Shown: positions 1-9,266, numbered from the stretch's first letter. The stretch: DNA of 64,000 nucleotides from Brevibacillus composti (GCF_016406105.1 NZ_CP066308.1:1065501-1129500), one strand, 5' to 3'. Translations and numbers: made by a program. Notes: generated by a model not told the origin, from the sequence alone.

Positions 1-1107
1 CGAATTCGTTCGGTGGACATCTACGCGATTGCGCTGCCGCTGATTCGTCCGTTTATCATTTCCTACGATTCCTTCCACGAGATGCCGACGATTCTGGTTC
101 GCCTGGAAACCGAGGAGGGGATCGTGGGGTACGGCGAGGCTACCCCGGATGAGCATGTGACGGGAGAGACTTACTGGAGCACGATCGAAGTGCTCAAGCA
201 CCATCTGGGACCGGCCGTGCTGGGAGAGCATCCCTTTGCGCTGGAGCGGATTCACGCCAAGATGAACCAGAAGGTGAAGGGTGTGCCTGCGGCCAAGGCG
301 GCCATCGACATCGCCTGCCATGATCTGATGGGCAAGCTGGCCGGACAGCCGCTCTACCGCCTGCTGGGAGGTCCCGCTCATGAGGAACTGGTAATCCCGT
401 ACGTCATGAGCATCCTGCCGCCTGATGTGATGGCTGAGGAAGCGAAGGCAGCCGTGGCTGACGGGTATCGGACCCTGAAGCTGAAAGTCGGAACCGATGT
501 CCCGACGGATGTCGCCCGCGTCCGAGCTGTTCGTCAGGCGGTCGGGCCTGACATCAGGCTCCGCGTCGACGTCAATCAGGGCTGGGGCTATGCGGCCGAG
601 ACCCTAGGGGCGCTCGGGCAGCTGGCCGATTGCCACATCGACTGGATCGAGCAGCCCGTCCACGCCGACGATCTGGACGGGATGGCCGACATACGCCGCC
701 AGACCGCGATTCCGGTCATGGTGGACGAGGGTCTCCTCGGAGACAAAGAGATGCGGCAGATCATTCAGAAGAATGCGGCCGATTGGATCAATATCAAGCT
801 GATGAAATGCGGCGGTCTCTATCCGGCAGTTCGCCTGATTCACCAGGCGGAGATGGCGGGGATCCGGACGCAGATCGGCTCCATGGTGGAGTCTGCCGTG
901 GCGACGGCGGCGGGGGCCCATCTCTCCCTGGCCAAGAAGAACGTCTGGTCCAATGAAATGGTCGGACCGCGCATGTTTGCCGACGATGTGGCGGACTTCC
1001 CGATCGCGGGGGACCGCATCCGGCTGAGCGAGTCGCCGGGGCTGGGCATCGACGTCCAGGAGGAGAAAATAGCCTCCCTGGCGCGCATTCACATAAAATT
1101 GACATAG
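1..1107 (+). CDS. Enolase-superfamily dipeptide epimerase / muconate-lactonizing-type enzyme (5' end outside window)
   Basis: This protein belongs to the mandelate racemase/muconate lactonizing branch of the enolase superfamily. Members abstract a proton alpha to a carboxylate; the closest functional type is probably L-Ala-D/L-Glu or another dipeptide epimerase. Numbering from the GTG at 13, the catalytic KLK lies near residues 156-158, metal ligands follow in DVNQGW (Asp186), EQP (Glu213) and DEG (Asp238), and a second lysine lies in NIKLMK (about 262-265), so the active site looks complete. The frame is open from base 1, and the GTG at 13 has no ribosome site and would trim the first beta strand, so the true start probably lies upstream of the window. 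The exact substrate cannot be read from sequence. Confidence 0.85.
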   Translation, partial: RIRSVDIYAIALPLIRPFIISYDSFHEMPTILVRLETEEGIVGYGEATPDEHVTGETYWSTIEVLKHHLGPAVLGEHPFALERIHAKMNQKVKGVPAAKAAIDIACHDLMGKLAGQPLYRLLGGPAHEELVIPYVMSILPPDVMAEEAKAAVADGYRTLKLKVGTDVPTDVARVRAVRQAVGPDIRLRVDVNQGWGYAAETLGALGQLADCHIDWIEQPVHADDLDGMADIRRQTAIPVMVDEGLLGDKEMRQIIQKNAADWINIKLMKCGGLYPAVRLIHQAEMAGIRTQIGSMVESAVATAAGAHLSLAKKNVWSNEMVGPRMFADDVADFPIAGDRIRLSESPGLGIDVQEEKIASLARIHIKLT

Positions 1108-1193
1108 CATTCAGTGGCTCCATCGGGTACACTTTTGTGAAGAAGATTGTGCGGTTTTCGCCTTTCAACATTCAGAAAGAGTGAGAGTAGACG

Positions 1194-2078
1194 ATGGAGC
1201 TTCGTAATTTAAAGACCTTTCAGGTCGTCGCCGAACATCTGAATCTGACCAAAGCAGCCGAACAGCTGGGATACAGCCAACCGACCATCACGCTGCAAAT
1301 CCAGGCATTGGAGCGGGAACTGGGCCACTCCTTGTTAAACCGGGTAGGAAAGCGCACCTTTCTCACGCCGGCGGGCAAGGTCGTCCTGGCGCACACGGAA
1401 AAATTGTTTTCCGTGATGCAGTTGATGGAGGAAGAGCTGAACCATCTCAATAATCCCTATGGCAATCTGGTCGTAGCTGCTCCCGAATTTTACTGTACGC
1501 AGTACATGCCGCAAATGCTGAAGTCCTATCTGGAAATGCATCCGCAGGTCAATTTGCAGGTGATCTCCTGCAGCAGCCAGGAGACGCTGCGGAGAGTAAG
1601 CAACCATGAGGCAGACGTGGGCATCATCGCCGGCACCTGCGAGCTGCCGGAGGTGCATGCCCGCGTAGTGGACCTGGAGGAGTTCGCCCTGGTCGCCACG
1701 CCCGACATGGTCGGAGAGCGCAGCTTTTCGGAGGTGCTGGAGCAGTATCCGTTCCTCTCTTACCAGGAGGGCTGCAATCTCGACAGCTTTATCAGCCAAT
1801 GCCTGTCGGAAATCAATTACGCGCCGCCGTCTGTCATCAAGTGTACGAGCGAAGAGACGATCAAACGGGCCGTCCTCAACGAGACCGGCGTAGCCTTTCT
1901 CAGTACAGCGCTGGTCGTAGCCGAACTGCGCTCCGGGGCACTAGTGGAGCTCCACCGCTTCTCCCAGCGGGCAGAGACCTCGGTCATCTGTCTGGACCGG
2001 AGAAAAGAGGAAGCGGCGATCCAGACCTTTACCGAGCTGGTCTCGGATGTATGGCAATCGGTTCGGGAAACGCAATAA
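1194..2078 (+). CDS. LysR-family transcriptional regulator
   Basis: A 294-residue LysR-type regulator. Residues 1-60 form the winged helix-turn-helix (MELRNLKTFQVVAEHLNLTK onwards, with the typical TKAAEQLGYSQPT recognition segment), followed by the two-lobed periplasmic-binding-like effector domain from about residue 90. The ATG is preceded by AGAGTGAGAGTAG, a modest ribosome site. It lies 86 bp after the epimerase gene on the same strand and is closed by a strong terminator, so it could form a unit with the epimerase or regulate it. The effector is unknown. Confidence 0.9.
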   Translation: MELRNLKTFQVVAEHLNLTKAAEQLGYSQPTITLQIQALERELGHSLLNRVGKRTFLTPAGKVVLAHTEKLFSVMQLMEEELNHLNNPYGNLVVAAPEFYCTQYMPQMLKSYLEMHPQVNLQVISCSSQETLRRVSNHEADVGIIAGTCELPEVHARVVDLEEFALVATPDMVGERSFSEVLEQYPFLSYQEGCNLDSFISQCLSEINYAPPSVIKCTSEETIKRAVLNETGVAFLSTALVVAELRSGALVELHRFSQRAETSVICLDRRKEEAAIQTFTELVSDVWQSVRETQ

Positions 2079-2101
2079 ACAAGAGGTTGCTTTCGAAAAG
2101 A

Positions 2102-2147
2102 AAGCCTCCCTTCCCCGCGGTGCTGCGGGGAGGGGAGGCTTGTTTTT
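2102..2147 (+). terminator. Rho-independent terminator of lysR
   Basis: A 17-bp stem (AAGCCTCCCTTCCCCGC with its complement, one G-T pair) around a short loop, followed by GTTTTT. It ends 11 bases before the group II intron. Confidence 0.9.
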
Positions 2148-2158
2148 ATGCTGCCTGC

Positions 2159-4105
2159 GTGCCCAGCAAGCCGTTAATTGCTAGTTGGTGAAAGTCCAAC
2201 CGAGGTAAGAGCCAAGTCGCCTCGTAGCTGACAGGCAACTGGTGGAGTGATCCTAAGGTTGAAGCCCTGTGACAAAGTAACCCGAAAGGGTGCAAGCAAA
2301 TCAGCAGACCGTAACATAAAGTGAATCCTGCCGCCTCGTTAAGAAAGACCATTGTAAGATGGACAAGGAGGAGCCGAGCCTGGGGGAAGTGGGCGAAGGC
2401 CACGGAAGGTGTGTAGAACTTGGATCGCAGCACTCAAGAACCTCTCGGGGTAAGGGGAACGGTATGCTGAGAAAGTAAGGAACGGAACTGGGGAGACCCT
2501 ACTTTGCACACTCCGTCGGAGTGTAAAGCGGAAACCTATAACCGTAAGGGAAGTGGTGGACGGCAGAGAGGGAGTCGGAGGGGCTCATAGTACCAGAGAA
2601 GTGGAGACAACAAAACTCCATGGAGGAAAGGAGCCCTGCTTTGTTCACGGGTTGAAAGGAGGTAAGAGTGAGTGAATGCAAGTAAACTTGCTAACTACAC
2701 CGATGCAAAAGCTCGACAACTTTGGACAACCCTATATCTTTGTGCCAAGGAAAATCCAAAACGGCGATTTCATGCTCTGTATGACAAGGTGTATCGTCCT
2801 GACATCCTCGCCGAAGCATGGCGCAGAGTGCGTGCCAACAAAGGAAGCGGCGGAGTGGACGGACAGACAATCGAAAGAATTGTACATGAATACGGAGAGA
2901 GTAAATTCCTCAATGAAATCTACCTCGACCTAAAGAGAAAACGGTACCATCCGGCACCAGTTCGACGCACGTACATTCCAAAAGCGGATGGGAAGCAAAG
3001 ACCGCTTGGCATCCCGACGATACGAGATCGAGTTGTCCAAATGGCAACCAAAATGGTCATTGAGCCAATTTTCGAGGCGGACTTTAAAGATTGCTCATAT
3101 GGATTCCGACCGAAACGAAATGCCCACCAGGCGATTGCACAAATCAGAAAAGCGAGCAAACAGGCATATTGGGTAGTTGATGTAGACATCAAGGGGTACT
3201 TTGACAACATCAATCAGGAGAAGCTGATGAAACTGGTTGAGCAAAGGATTTCGGACCGCAGAGTACTAAAACTGATTCGAAAATGGCTGCAAGCAGGTGT
3301 CATGGAAGGTGTACAGTTCCATGAAACGGATTGGGGAACTCCGCAAGGAGGAGTAATTTCGCCGCTGCTTGCGAACATTTACCTCAACTACATGGATACA
3401 ATCTGGGAGAAACAATTTTCTCATCTTGGCAAATTAGTTCGATACGCCGATGATTTCGTGGTCATGTGCAAGACGAAAAAGGATGCCTTGGAAAGCATTC
3501 AGGTTATAAAGGCCATTATGAGCAAACTTGACCTGACTCTTAGCAAGGAAAAGTCTCGATTGATCAATATCTGGGACAACACCGCAGGCTTTGACTTCCT
3601 CGGTTTTCATCATCGAAAATTTCCCGTTCTCATTAAAGGTGGAAAAAGGATATATGTCATGTCACATATTCCAAGCAAGAAAGCAATGAAAGAAATGAGA
3701 CGGAAAATTAAGATGTACACCGAACCGCGCAGCAAGTTGTACTGGCCGCTGCATGAGGTGGTACAAGGGCTTAATCGAAAGCTTAAGGGATTCAAGAACT
3801 ACTATTCAATTTCAACTATAGCAGCAAGATGGTTAAACAGAATTGATTGGTATGTAATAGAAAGGCTGACGCTATTCGTTAACAAGAAAAGGAATGTGCG
3901 AAACAAGCATTCCAGGGTCGGGGAGGTAATGAAAGCCACACGGGGATCATTGGTGAAACTTGCCGGAGAGGACTACCGAATGCCAAAGAAAGAAGAGCAT
4001 CGGAAAGCCGTATGAGGGAAAACCTCACGTACGGTTTGATGAGGGGGAGCTGAAATGAGTAAGGCGACCATATGGTCGCCCAAAAGTTTCAGTTCTCTAC
4101 TCTAC
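2159..4105 (+). mobile_element. Group II intron with intron-encoded reverse transcriptase
   Basis: The 5' end is placed at GTGCCC (2159), a variant of the GUGYG consensus. About 510 bases of structured, non-coding sequence (domains I-IV) precede the RT gene. Domain V is visible at 4005-4037, with an AAGCCGT/ACGGTTT stem and the GAAA-type tip between CTC and GAG halves. Domain VI follows, with GAGCTGAAA (4049-4057) pairing with TTTCAGTTC, and the intron ends at CTCTAC (4105). It sits 11 bases after the lysR terminator T-run and its last bases overlap the 3' end of the convergent MFS gene. Boundaries are good to a few bases; the structural class is not certain. Confidence 0.85.
2672..4015 (+). 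CDS. ltrA: Group II intron reverse transcriptase/maturase
   Basis: A 447-residue intron-encoded protein required for splicing (maturase) and retrohoming (RT). RT blocks are complete: [15 protein letters not shown] near 109, the [17 protein letters not shown] block at 222-238 and the catalytic YADD at 258-261. A maturase domain X follows at about 340-430. There is no C-terminal HNH endonuclease, so mobility would have to rely on single-stranded or nicked targets. The GTG start is preceded by AAAGGAGG at good spacing. The protein appears intact and the intron may be active. Confidence 0.95.
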   Translation: MNASKLANYTDAKARQLWTTLYLCAKENPKRRFHALYDKVYRPDILAEAWRRVRANKGSGGVDGQTIERIVHEYGESKFLNEIYLDLKRKRYHPAPVRRTYIPKADGKQRPLGIPTIRDRVVQMATKMVIEPIFEADFKDCSYGFRPKRNAHQAIAQIRKASKQAYWVVDVDIKGYFDNINQEKLMKLVEQRISDRRVLKLIRKWLQAGVMEGVQFHETDWGTPQGGVISPLLANIYLNYMDTIWEKQFSHLGKLVRYADDFVVMCKTKKDALESIQVIKAIMSKLDLTLSKEKSRLINIWDNTAGFDFLGFHHRKFPVLIKGGKRIYVMSHIPSKKAMKEMRRKIKMYTEPRSKLYWPLHEVVQGLNRKLKGFKNYYSISTIAARWLNRIDWYVIERLTLFVNKKRNVRNKHSRVGEVMKATRGSLVKLAGEDYRMPKKEEHRKAV

Positions 4106-5432
4106 TTTTGAGAAGGGCGCCGATCAACAGCAGACCGAGCAGAGAAGCGAGCGCGCTGATGCTGTACAGGTAGGAAAACCCGTCGGCAAACCGGTCCAGC
4201 ATCAATCCGGCAACCGTTGGCCCGAGGGTAGAGCCCATCGACCGAAACAGGCTTACGTAGCCGACAGCCGCTCCCATCTCCCGGGGGGCTGCGGCACGGA
4301 GAATCAGGATGTTCAGGGGGGCGCCGACGATAACGCCGATGCCAAAGCCCATCAGGACGATCGTGATCAGGTAGAGAATCATTCCGTCAACAGCAAAGGC
4401 GAGAGACAGACCGCTGATCGCGGTGAGCAGGAAGCCGCCCAGGAGCACGCGAGAGGCGCCCCATTTGTCGGTCAGGATGCCGCCAGCCAAAGAAGCGGTC
4501 ATGGTGGCGATGGCCAGCGGGATAATGCTGACGCCGCTTGCGCCTTTTGCCAGTCCGAGAACGGTCTCGGAGTAGAGAGGCAGCAGCGTGTTCGCCGCAG
4601 CCATCACGAATCCCGAAACGAGCGAAGCCAAAAGCACGAACAAAGAATGCGGGTTCGTAAAATAGGAGACGTTCAGAACCGGATCGGTCTGTTTCCTTTC
4701 GATGCGAACGAGTGCGAGAAGCAGGGCGAGCGCGATCAGCAGGAGCCAGCCATTGCCGCTGGAAATGCCGGTCATTGCCGAAAAGATCACGCCGCCCAAA
4801 AGGGCAATGCCCATCCAGTCTACAGGCTGCTTCACGGTTTGCTGCACGGGTTTGTACCGGCCCATCAGCAGAAAGATGATGACGGAGAGCGGCAGGTTGA
4901 TCAGGAATATCCACTGCCAGTCCCAGGAGGAAATGATCCAGCCGCCTGCCAGCGGTCCGAGTATCGTCCCCGAGCCAAAGGCGATACCGATCCAGCCCAT
5001 CGCTTTCCCCCGCTCTTCCGGCGGGTAGGTAGCGGCGATTTGGGCTGCGGTAATCGGGAAGATCCCGCCGGCACCGACAGCCTGAACGGCTCGTCCGAGC
5101 AAAAAGACGAGAAAGTTGGGAGCGAGAGCGGCGATCAGGGAACCGAGAGCAAAAGCAGCGATGCCAAACTGAAAGGTCTCCTTCCGGCCAAATCGGTCGG
5201 AGAGCTTGGCAAGCACAGGGATGCTGATCGCGAAGACCAGGGTATATATCGTAAAGCTCCACACGCCCCAGGAGGAGCTGACCTGAAAGGTCGTAAAGAT
5301 CGTGCTGAGCGCGGGCCCGACGATGCCGTGATCCAGCGCGCCGAGGAAGATGCCGGCGAGAAAGAGGAAGGTGACGAGTCTTCGATTCAGTCCTTGTCTG
5401 TGATTTTCGACCGTAGTTGTTTGGGTGTTCAT
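4089..5432 (-). CDS. MFS drug:H+ antiporter (DHA-type exporter)
   Basis: A hydrophobic transporter of 447 residues with about 12-14 membrane segments. The loop 2-3 motif LSDRFGRKE and the exporter motif GPLAGGWI in segment 5 place it among multidrug exporters. I chose the start at 5432 because AAGGAG lies 8 bases upstream on the minus strand; the ATG at 5465 has no such site. The last codons (SRVEN and the stop) are read from domain VI of the adjacent group II intron, so the original C-terminus has been altered. Its promoter carries a G-tract palindrome (see 5500-5529). Confidence 0.9.
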   Translation of the reverse strand: MNTQTTTVENHRQGLNRRLVTFLFLAGIFLGALDHGIVGPALSTIFTTFQVSSSWGVWSFTIYTLVFAISIPVLAKLSDRFGRKETFQFGIAAFALGSLIAALAPNFLVFLLGRAVQAVGAGGIFPITAAQIAATYPPEERGKAMGWIGIAFGSGTILGPLAGGWIISSWDWQWIFLINLPLSVIIFLLMGRYKPVQQTVKQPVDWMGIALLGGVIFSAMTGISSGNGWLLLIALALLLALVRIERKQTDPVLNVSYFTNPHSLFVLLASLVSGFVMAAANTLLPLYSETVLGLAKGASGVSIIPLAIATMTASLAGGILTDKWGASRVLLGGFLLTAISGLSLAFAVDGMILYLITIVLMGFGIGVIVGAPLNILILRAAAPREMGAAVGYVSLFRSMGSTLGPTVAGLMLDRFADGFSYLYSISALASLLGLLLIGALLKSRVEN

Positions 5433-5499
5433 GGGTTTCACTCCTTGAAAGTGGCAACTCTGCAAGACAGGATTGATGGAATCAGTGCTTGTGTCAGTA

Positions 5500-5529
5500 A
5501 ATATACAATACCCCCGTATAGTATGTAAA
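5500..5529 (-). promoter_or_regulatory. MFS promoter with G-tract inverted repeat
   Basis: On the minus strand TTTACA and TATATT are separated by 18 bases. Between them lies ATACGGGGGTAT, flanked by TATA-rich symmetric sequence. G-tract operators of this shape are typical of the CsoR/CstR/FrmR family of copper, persulfide and aldehyde sensors, but no such regulator is in the window. Assignment is by pattern only. Confidence 0.4.
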
Positions 5530-5597
5530 GAGAAATGTTGGCAAGATAAATTGTTTGATTATTCAGTAATAAAAAGATGGGTTTCGGCTTACTTTGT

Positions 5598-5616
5598 TAG
5601 TAAGGTTAACTAACTC
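5598..5616. promoter_or_regulatory. Candidate ROK-repressor operator
   Basis: A perfect palindrome GTTAGT-AAGGTTA-ACTAAC ends 22 bases before the ROK gene start. Operators of ROK repressors such as XylR begin with GTTAGT and end with ACTAAC around an AT-rich core, so this is a likely autoregulatory site that would also control the following ABC transporter genes. Confidence 0.5.
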
Positions 5617-5638
5617 TTCCGGTGGTGAATAGCAAGGC

Positions 5639-6817
5639 GTGCGCTCTTCCAAAAGAACTGGCAGCAGCCAACTGGTCAAAAAGTGGAACAAGGAGGAGAT
5701 CTTGCAGCAGGTGATTGCCCATGGCCAAATCTCCCGTGCTGACATTTCCAAGCATACGCGGCTGAGCCGTCCCTGCGTCTCCGCGCTCGTCGAGGAGATG
5801 ATGCGGGAGGGACTGCTGCAGGAGGTGGGCAGGGGCGACTCCCGCGGCGGCCGCAAGCCGATATTGCTGGAGTACAACTATCGGGCGTATGCCATCGCGG
5901 GAGCGGTATTTGATGGCTTGACGCTGGAGATGGCAGTCGCCGACCTGAAAGGAAAGTTCTTGGTCCGGTACCAGAAAAGACTGCCGCAGCCAGCCAACGG
6001 AGAGCTGGTGATGGAAGCATTGGCTCAGGGATTCGAGGAGATGATGCGGGAGTGCAGCCTGGAGAGCGAGCGGTTTCTCGGGATCGGCGTCGGACTTCCC
6101 GGCGTGACGCAGCGGGGCAGCGGCACGGTCAGTTACTCGCCCAGCACAGGCTGGATGGGTTCGCCGATTCAGCAGACGATCGAGGAGCGGCTGGGCTTGC
6201 CGGTCATTATCGACAACGACGTGAATATGATGACGCTGGGCGAGTACGTCCGCGGCGTGGGGGTGGGCTATTCGAGCGTCGTCTATCTCTACGTCGGCAC
6301 AGGGATCGGCTCCGGGATCATTTTGGATGGACAGTTTTACCGGGGCAGCCGGGAAGCGGCCGGGGAGATCGGCTTTATGATGATCGGTCCCGAGCCGGCC
6401 AGGAGAGACGATGCGTCCGGCGTCTTTGAGACCCATTACGCCGCTCCCGGCATCATGAACAAGGCAAAGGGATTTCTCTCTGACCTTCAGGTGGGTTCGA
6501 GTGTCATAGAAGCGCTGATTCGCTGCGCGAAGGAGGAACAGGCGGAAGCAGCCAGGCTCCTGGATGAGGTGTACCGCCACTGGGCGTACAGCATGGCCAA
6601 TATCGCCAGCATCCTCAATCCGGAGCTCTTGATCCTGAGCGGGGAGATGGTCCATATCGATGACGAAGGGGTGAAGCGGATACAAGACTGGCTGTGCGAG
6701 TGGGTGCCTGTCGCGCCAGAGCTGAAAAGGGCCAGTCTGGGAGAGCAGGCAGGCTTGATCGGTGCCGTCCACAGTGTTTTAGAGGCATTCCCGTCCACAC
6801 GTCTGCTGGACAGGTAG
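5639..6817 (+). CDS. ROK-family transcriptional regulator lacking the zinc/His motif
   Basis: A 392-residue ROK protein with an N-terminal winged helix (about 15-65) and a sugar-kinase fold behind it. The kinase-fold landmarks GIGVGLPG (148-155), catalytic-type Asp in IDNDVN (191-196) and the GTGIGSG loop (220-226) are present. Normal ROK proteins have GEIGH and then a CxCGxxGCxE zinc cluster; here the sequence is GEIGF (242-246) and no cysteine cluster follows. It is therefore more likely a pure repressor with altered ligand sensing than a kinase. It starts with GTG, carries a palindrome just upstream and is followed after 19 bases by the solute-binding protein gene, so it probably regulates that uptake operon. 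Confidence 0.85.
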   Translation: MRSSKRTGSSQLVKKWNKEEILQQVIAHGQISRADISKHTRLSRPCVSALVEEMMREGLLQEVGRGDSRGGRKPILLEYNYRAYAIAGAVFDGLTLEMAVADLKGKFLVRYQKRLPQPANGELVMEALAQGFEEMMRECSLESERFLGIGVGLPGVTQRGSGTVSYSPSTGWMGSPIQQTIEERLGLPVIIDNDVNMMTLGEYVRGVGVGYSSVVYLYVGTGIGSGIILDGQFYRGSREAAGEIGFMMIGPEPARRDDASGVFETHYAAPGIMNKAKGFLSDLQVGSSVIEALIRCAKEEQAEAARLLDEVYRHWAYSMANIASILNPELLILSGEMVHIDDEGVKRIQDWLCEWVPVAPELKRASLGEQAGLIGAVHSVLEAFPSTRLLDR

Positions 6818-6836
6818 GTAGAAAAAGGGGGAGTTT

Positions 6837-7967
6837 GTGTTGAAAAGGTCCAACAGCGCTTTTCAAAAATGGATGCGCGGCATTTTTGCCAGCTCACTGG
6901 CCCTGGCCGTGGCCGCTTGCTCCGGCGGCGGTCAGGAGGCAAAGCCCGCTGACGGAAATCCCGGCGCACAGCCGGCACCGAGCGGCGAGACGAAGCCTGC
7001 CGAACCGGAGGGCGACCAGAAGCTGATCATTTACACGGCCCGCGACAAAAACATCTTCGAAATCGTCATCCCCAAATTCAATGAAAAGTACCCGAACATC
7101 GAAGTGGAAACGCTGGAGATGGGGGCGCAGCAGATTCTGGAGCGGGTCCGGGCGGAAAAAGCCAACCCGCAGGCCGACTTCTGGTGGGGCGGCACCCAGT
7201 CGGCTTTGAGCACGGCAGCGGATGAAGGCTTGCTGGAGGCATACAAGCCCACGTTTGCCGACAAGATCCCCGATCTGTACAAAGATCCGCAGGACCGCTG
7301 GTACGGGGAGATGCTGCTGCCCGAGGTGATCATGTACAATTCCGACGCGCTGAAGCCGGAAGAAGCGCCCCAGGATTGGGATGAGCTGCTCGATCCCAAA
7401 TTCAAGGATAAAATCGTCATCCGCAACGTCCTCCCCTCCGGCACGATGCGAACCATCTACTCCGCGATGATTTACCGCCAAGGCCCCGACACCCCGGAAA
7501 AGGGCTATGAGTGGCTGCTCAAGCTGGATGCCAACACCAAGGAATACACCCAGGACCCGACTAACCTCTATCTCAAGCTGGACCGTCAGGAAGGCGTCAT
7601 CTCCCTGTGGAATTTGCAGGATGTGCTGATTCAGAGCAAGCAGAACAATCACCCGTATGACTTCATCTATCCGAAGAGCGGCGCGCCGATTCTCGTCGAC
7701 GGCGTCGCCCTGGTAAAAGGGGCGAAGAACGCCGAAGCCGCCAAGAAGTTCTACGAATTCCTGTTCAGCCCGGAAATCGCGGCGCAGCTCGCCAAGGAAC
7801 GCTTCCAGTTCCCTTCCCGCACGGACATCAGCAAAGACGATCTCCCCGACTTCATGAAAAACCTGGAGCTGAAGCCGCTGGAGCTGGATTGGGGCGTCAT
7901 GGCGCAAAAGGAAAAAGAGTGGATGCAGTACTGGGACGAGAACATCAAGGGCAAAGGCAAGAAGTAA
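6837..7967 (+). CDS. ABC transporter solute-binding lipoprotein (iron/polyamine-type family 1)
   Basis: A secreted lipoprotein of 376 residues that captures substrate at the outer face of the membrane. The signal peptide ends in the lipobox VAAC with Cys28. A Pro/Gly/Glu-rich linker is followed by a two-domain binding fold beginning KLIIYTARDKNIFE. The family (extracellular solute-binding protein 1, FutA/AfuA/PhnS-like) includes binders of ferric ion, aminoethylphosphonate, polyamines and sugar phosphates, so the family alone does not give the ligand. The GTG start follows AAAAAGGGGGA. It heads the ABC operon under the ROK repressor. Confidence 0.9.
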   Translation: MLKRSNSAFQKWMRGIFASSLALAVAACSGGGQEAKPADGNPGAQPAPSGETKPAEPEGDQKLIIYTARDKNIFEIVIPKFNEKYPNIEVETLEMGAQQILERVRAEKANPQADFWWGGTQSALSTAADEGLLEAYKPTFADKIPDLYKDPQDRWYGEMLLPEVIMYNSDALKPEEAPQDWDELLDPKFKDKIVIRNVLPSGTMRTIYSAMIYRQGPDTPEKGYEWLLKLDANTKEYTQDPTNLYLKLDRQEGVISLWNLQDVLIQSKQNNHPYDFIYPKSGAPILVDGVALVKGAKNAEAAKKFYEFLFSPEIAAQLAKERFQFPSRTDISKDDLPDFMKNLELKPLELDWGVMAQKEKEWMQYWDENIKGKGKK

Positions 7968-8005
7968 CCACCGGGTGACAGCAAGCGGCATGGAAACACC
8001 CGCGG

Positions 8006-8045
8006 TTGGCTCGCCATTGGCTGGCACCAAGAGCCGGTGAGCCAA
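8006..8045 (+). other. Intercistronic hairpin between binding protein and ATPase genes
   Basis: TTGGCTCGCC at 8006-8015 is complementary to GGTGAGCCAA at 8036-8045 with one mismatch, and the 20-base loop can pair further. No T-run follows, so it is more likely a stabilising or processing hairpin that lets the binding protein be made in excess. The 200-base gap 7971-8171 otherwise shows no gene. Confidence 0.5.
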
Positions 8046-8171
8046 GCAGGCGAGCGTCCAGGCGGAGCGGCGAGGTCCACTCCGTCTGGCCTCATCCGGC
8101 TTGCGCGTGGAAGCCCGCTTTCTGCCGGTTCCCCAACAATGACCGCTCATTTTTGCAAGGGAGGACACCAG

Positions 8172-9254
8172 ATGAGCAGTGTGACTTTGGATCATGTACA
8201 TAAGCGCTTTGGCCAGGCCAAAGGCGTAGAGGATGTCCACATCCATATCGAATCGGGTGAATTTTTTACCTTTCTCGGACCGAGCGGCTGCGGAAAGACG
8301 ACGACGCTGCGGATGATCGCCGGCTTTTACTATCCGACAGAGGGGCGGATCGCTTTCGGCCGTCAGGATGTGACCCATCTGCCGCCGCACAAGCGGAATA
8401 CCGGCATGGTGTTTCAAAACTACGCGCTGTTTCCGCATCTGACCGTCTTTGAAAATATCGCGTTTGGGCTTCAGGTGCGCAAGGCTTCCAAAGCGGTGAT
8501 CCGGGAGCGGGTGGAGCGGATCATGAATCTGGTGCGCCTCGACGGCTACGGCAGCCGCCGCATCGATCAGCTGTCCGGCGGGCAGCAGCAGCGGGTGGCC
8601 TTGGCCCGGGCGCTGGTGATCGAGCCGCAAATCCTGCTGCTGGACGAACCGCTGTCCAATCTCGATGCCAAGCTGCGGGAAGAGACGCGCTATGAGATCA
8701 AGCGCCTCCAGATGGAGCTGGGCATCACCACGATCTACGTCACCCACGATCAGGCGGAGGCGATGTCCCTGTCCGACCGGATCATGGTGATGAACAGCGG
8801 AATCGTCCAGCAGATCGGCACGCCGCACGACATCTATCACCGGCCGGTGAATCGGTTTGTGGCTTCCTTTATCGGCGAGACCAATCTGTGGGAGGGAGTG
8901 GTGACCGAGATCAGGGGGGAGGACGTCCGCGTGCAGGTGTCGCCGGGGCTGATTCTGCTCGGCTCGAAGCGGCAGGCCTCGCCCGAGGCGCGTCTGTCGG
9001 CGGGGGAAAAAGTGACCGTATCCATTCGTCCAGAGGCGATTTTGCAGCGGGAGAGTGCGGGAGCGGACGGTGAGAACGTGGTCAGGGGACAGGTGACGAT
9101 GGCCGAGTTTACCGGGGCCTCTGTCAACTACGTGACCAGCGTCGGCCCCCACCAGTTGAAAAGCATGTTCGTCAACCAAGGCGGCCCGGTGAAACAGCGG
9201 GGAGAGACAATTTTTCTGGAGATTCCCAAAGAGAGCATCTATTTTGCCGGATAA
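8172..9254 (+). CDS. ABC transporter ATP-binding protein (FbpC/PotA-type)
   Basis: A 360-residue importer ATPase. Walker A GPSGCGKT is at 36-43, the Q-loop in MVFQNYALFPH, the signature LSGGQQQR at 134-141, Walker B with LLLDEP at 155-160 and the switch His in VTHDQ. A TOBE-type regulatory domain fills the C-terminal 110 residues. Start chosen at 8172 because AAGGGAGG lies just upstream; the longer frame from 8037 encodes an unrelated N-terminal extension without a ribosome site. It couples to the permease starting 12 bases downstream. Confidence 0.93.
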   Translation: MSSVTLDHVHKRFGQAKGVEDVHIHIESGEFFTFLGPSGCGKTTTLRMIAGFYYPTEGRIAFGRQDVTHLPPHKRNTGMVFQNYALFPHLTVFENIAFGLQVRKASKAVIRERVERIMNLVRLDGYGSRRIDQLSGGQQQRVALARALVIEPQILLLDEPLSNLDAKLREETRYEIKRLQMELGITTIYVTHDQAEAMSLSDRIMVMNSGIVQQIGTPHDIYHRPVNRFVASFIGETNLWEGVVTEIRGEDVRVQVSPGLILLGSKRQASPEARLSAGEKVTVSIRPEAILQRESAGADGENVVRGQVTMAEFTGASVNYVTSVGPHQLKSMFVNQGGPVKQRGETIFLEIPKESIYFAG

Positions 9255-9266
9255 GGAGGAGAAGCG

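Noticed and set aside
2672..4015. Retron or diversity-generating reverse transcriptase
   Set aside because: Domain V/VI and a maturase domain identify a group II intron; no variable repeat or msr/msd is visible.
8037..8171. N-terminal extension of the ABC ATPase from the upstream ATG
   Set aside because: No ribosome site, composition unlike protein, and the family starts at the ATG in 8172.
6894..9179. Minus-strand 761-codon frame opposite the ABC genes
   Set aside because: Same shadow effect. The plus strand holds three well-supported genes with motifs.
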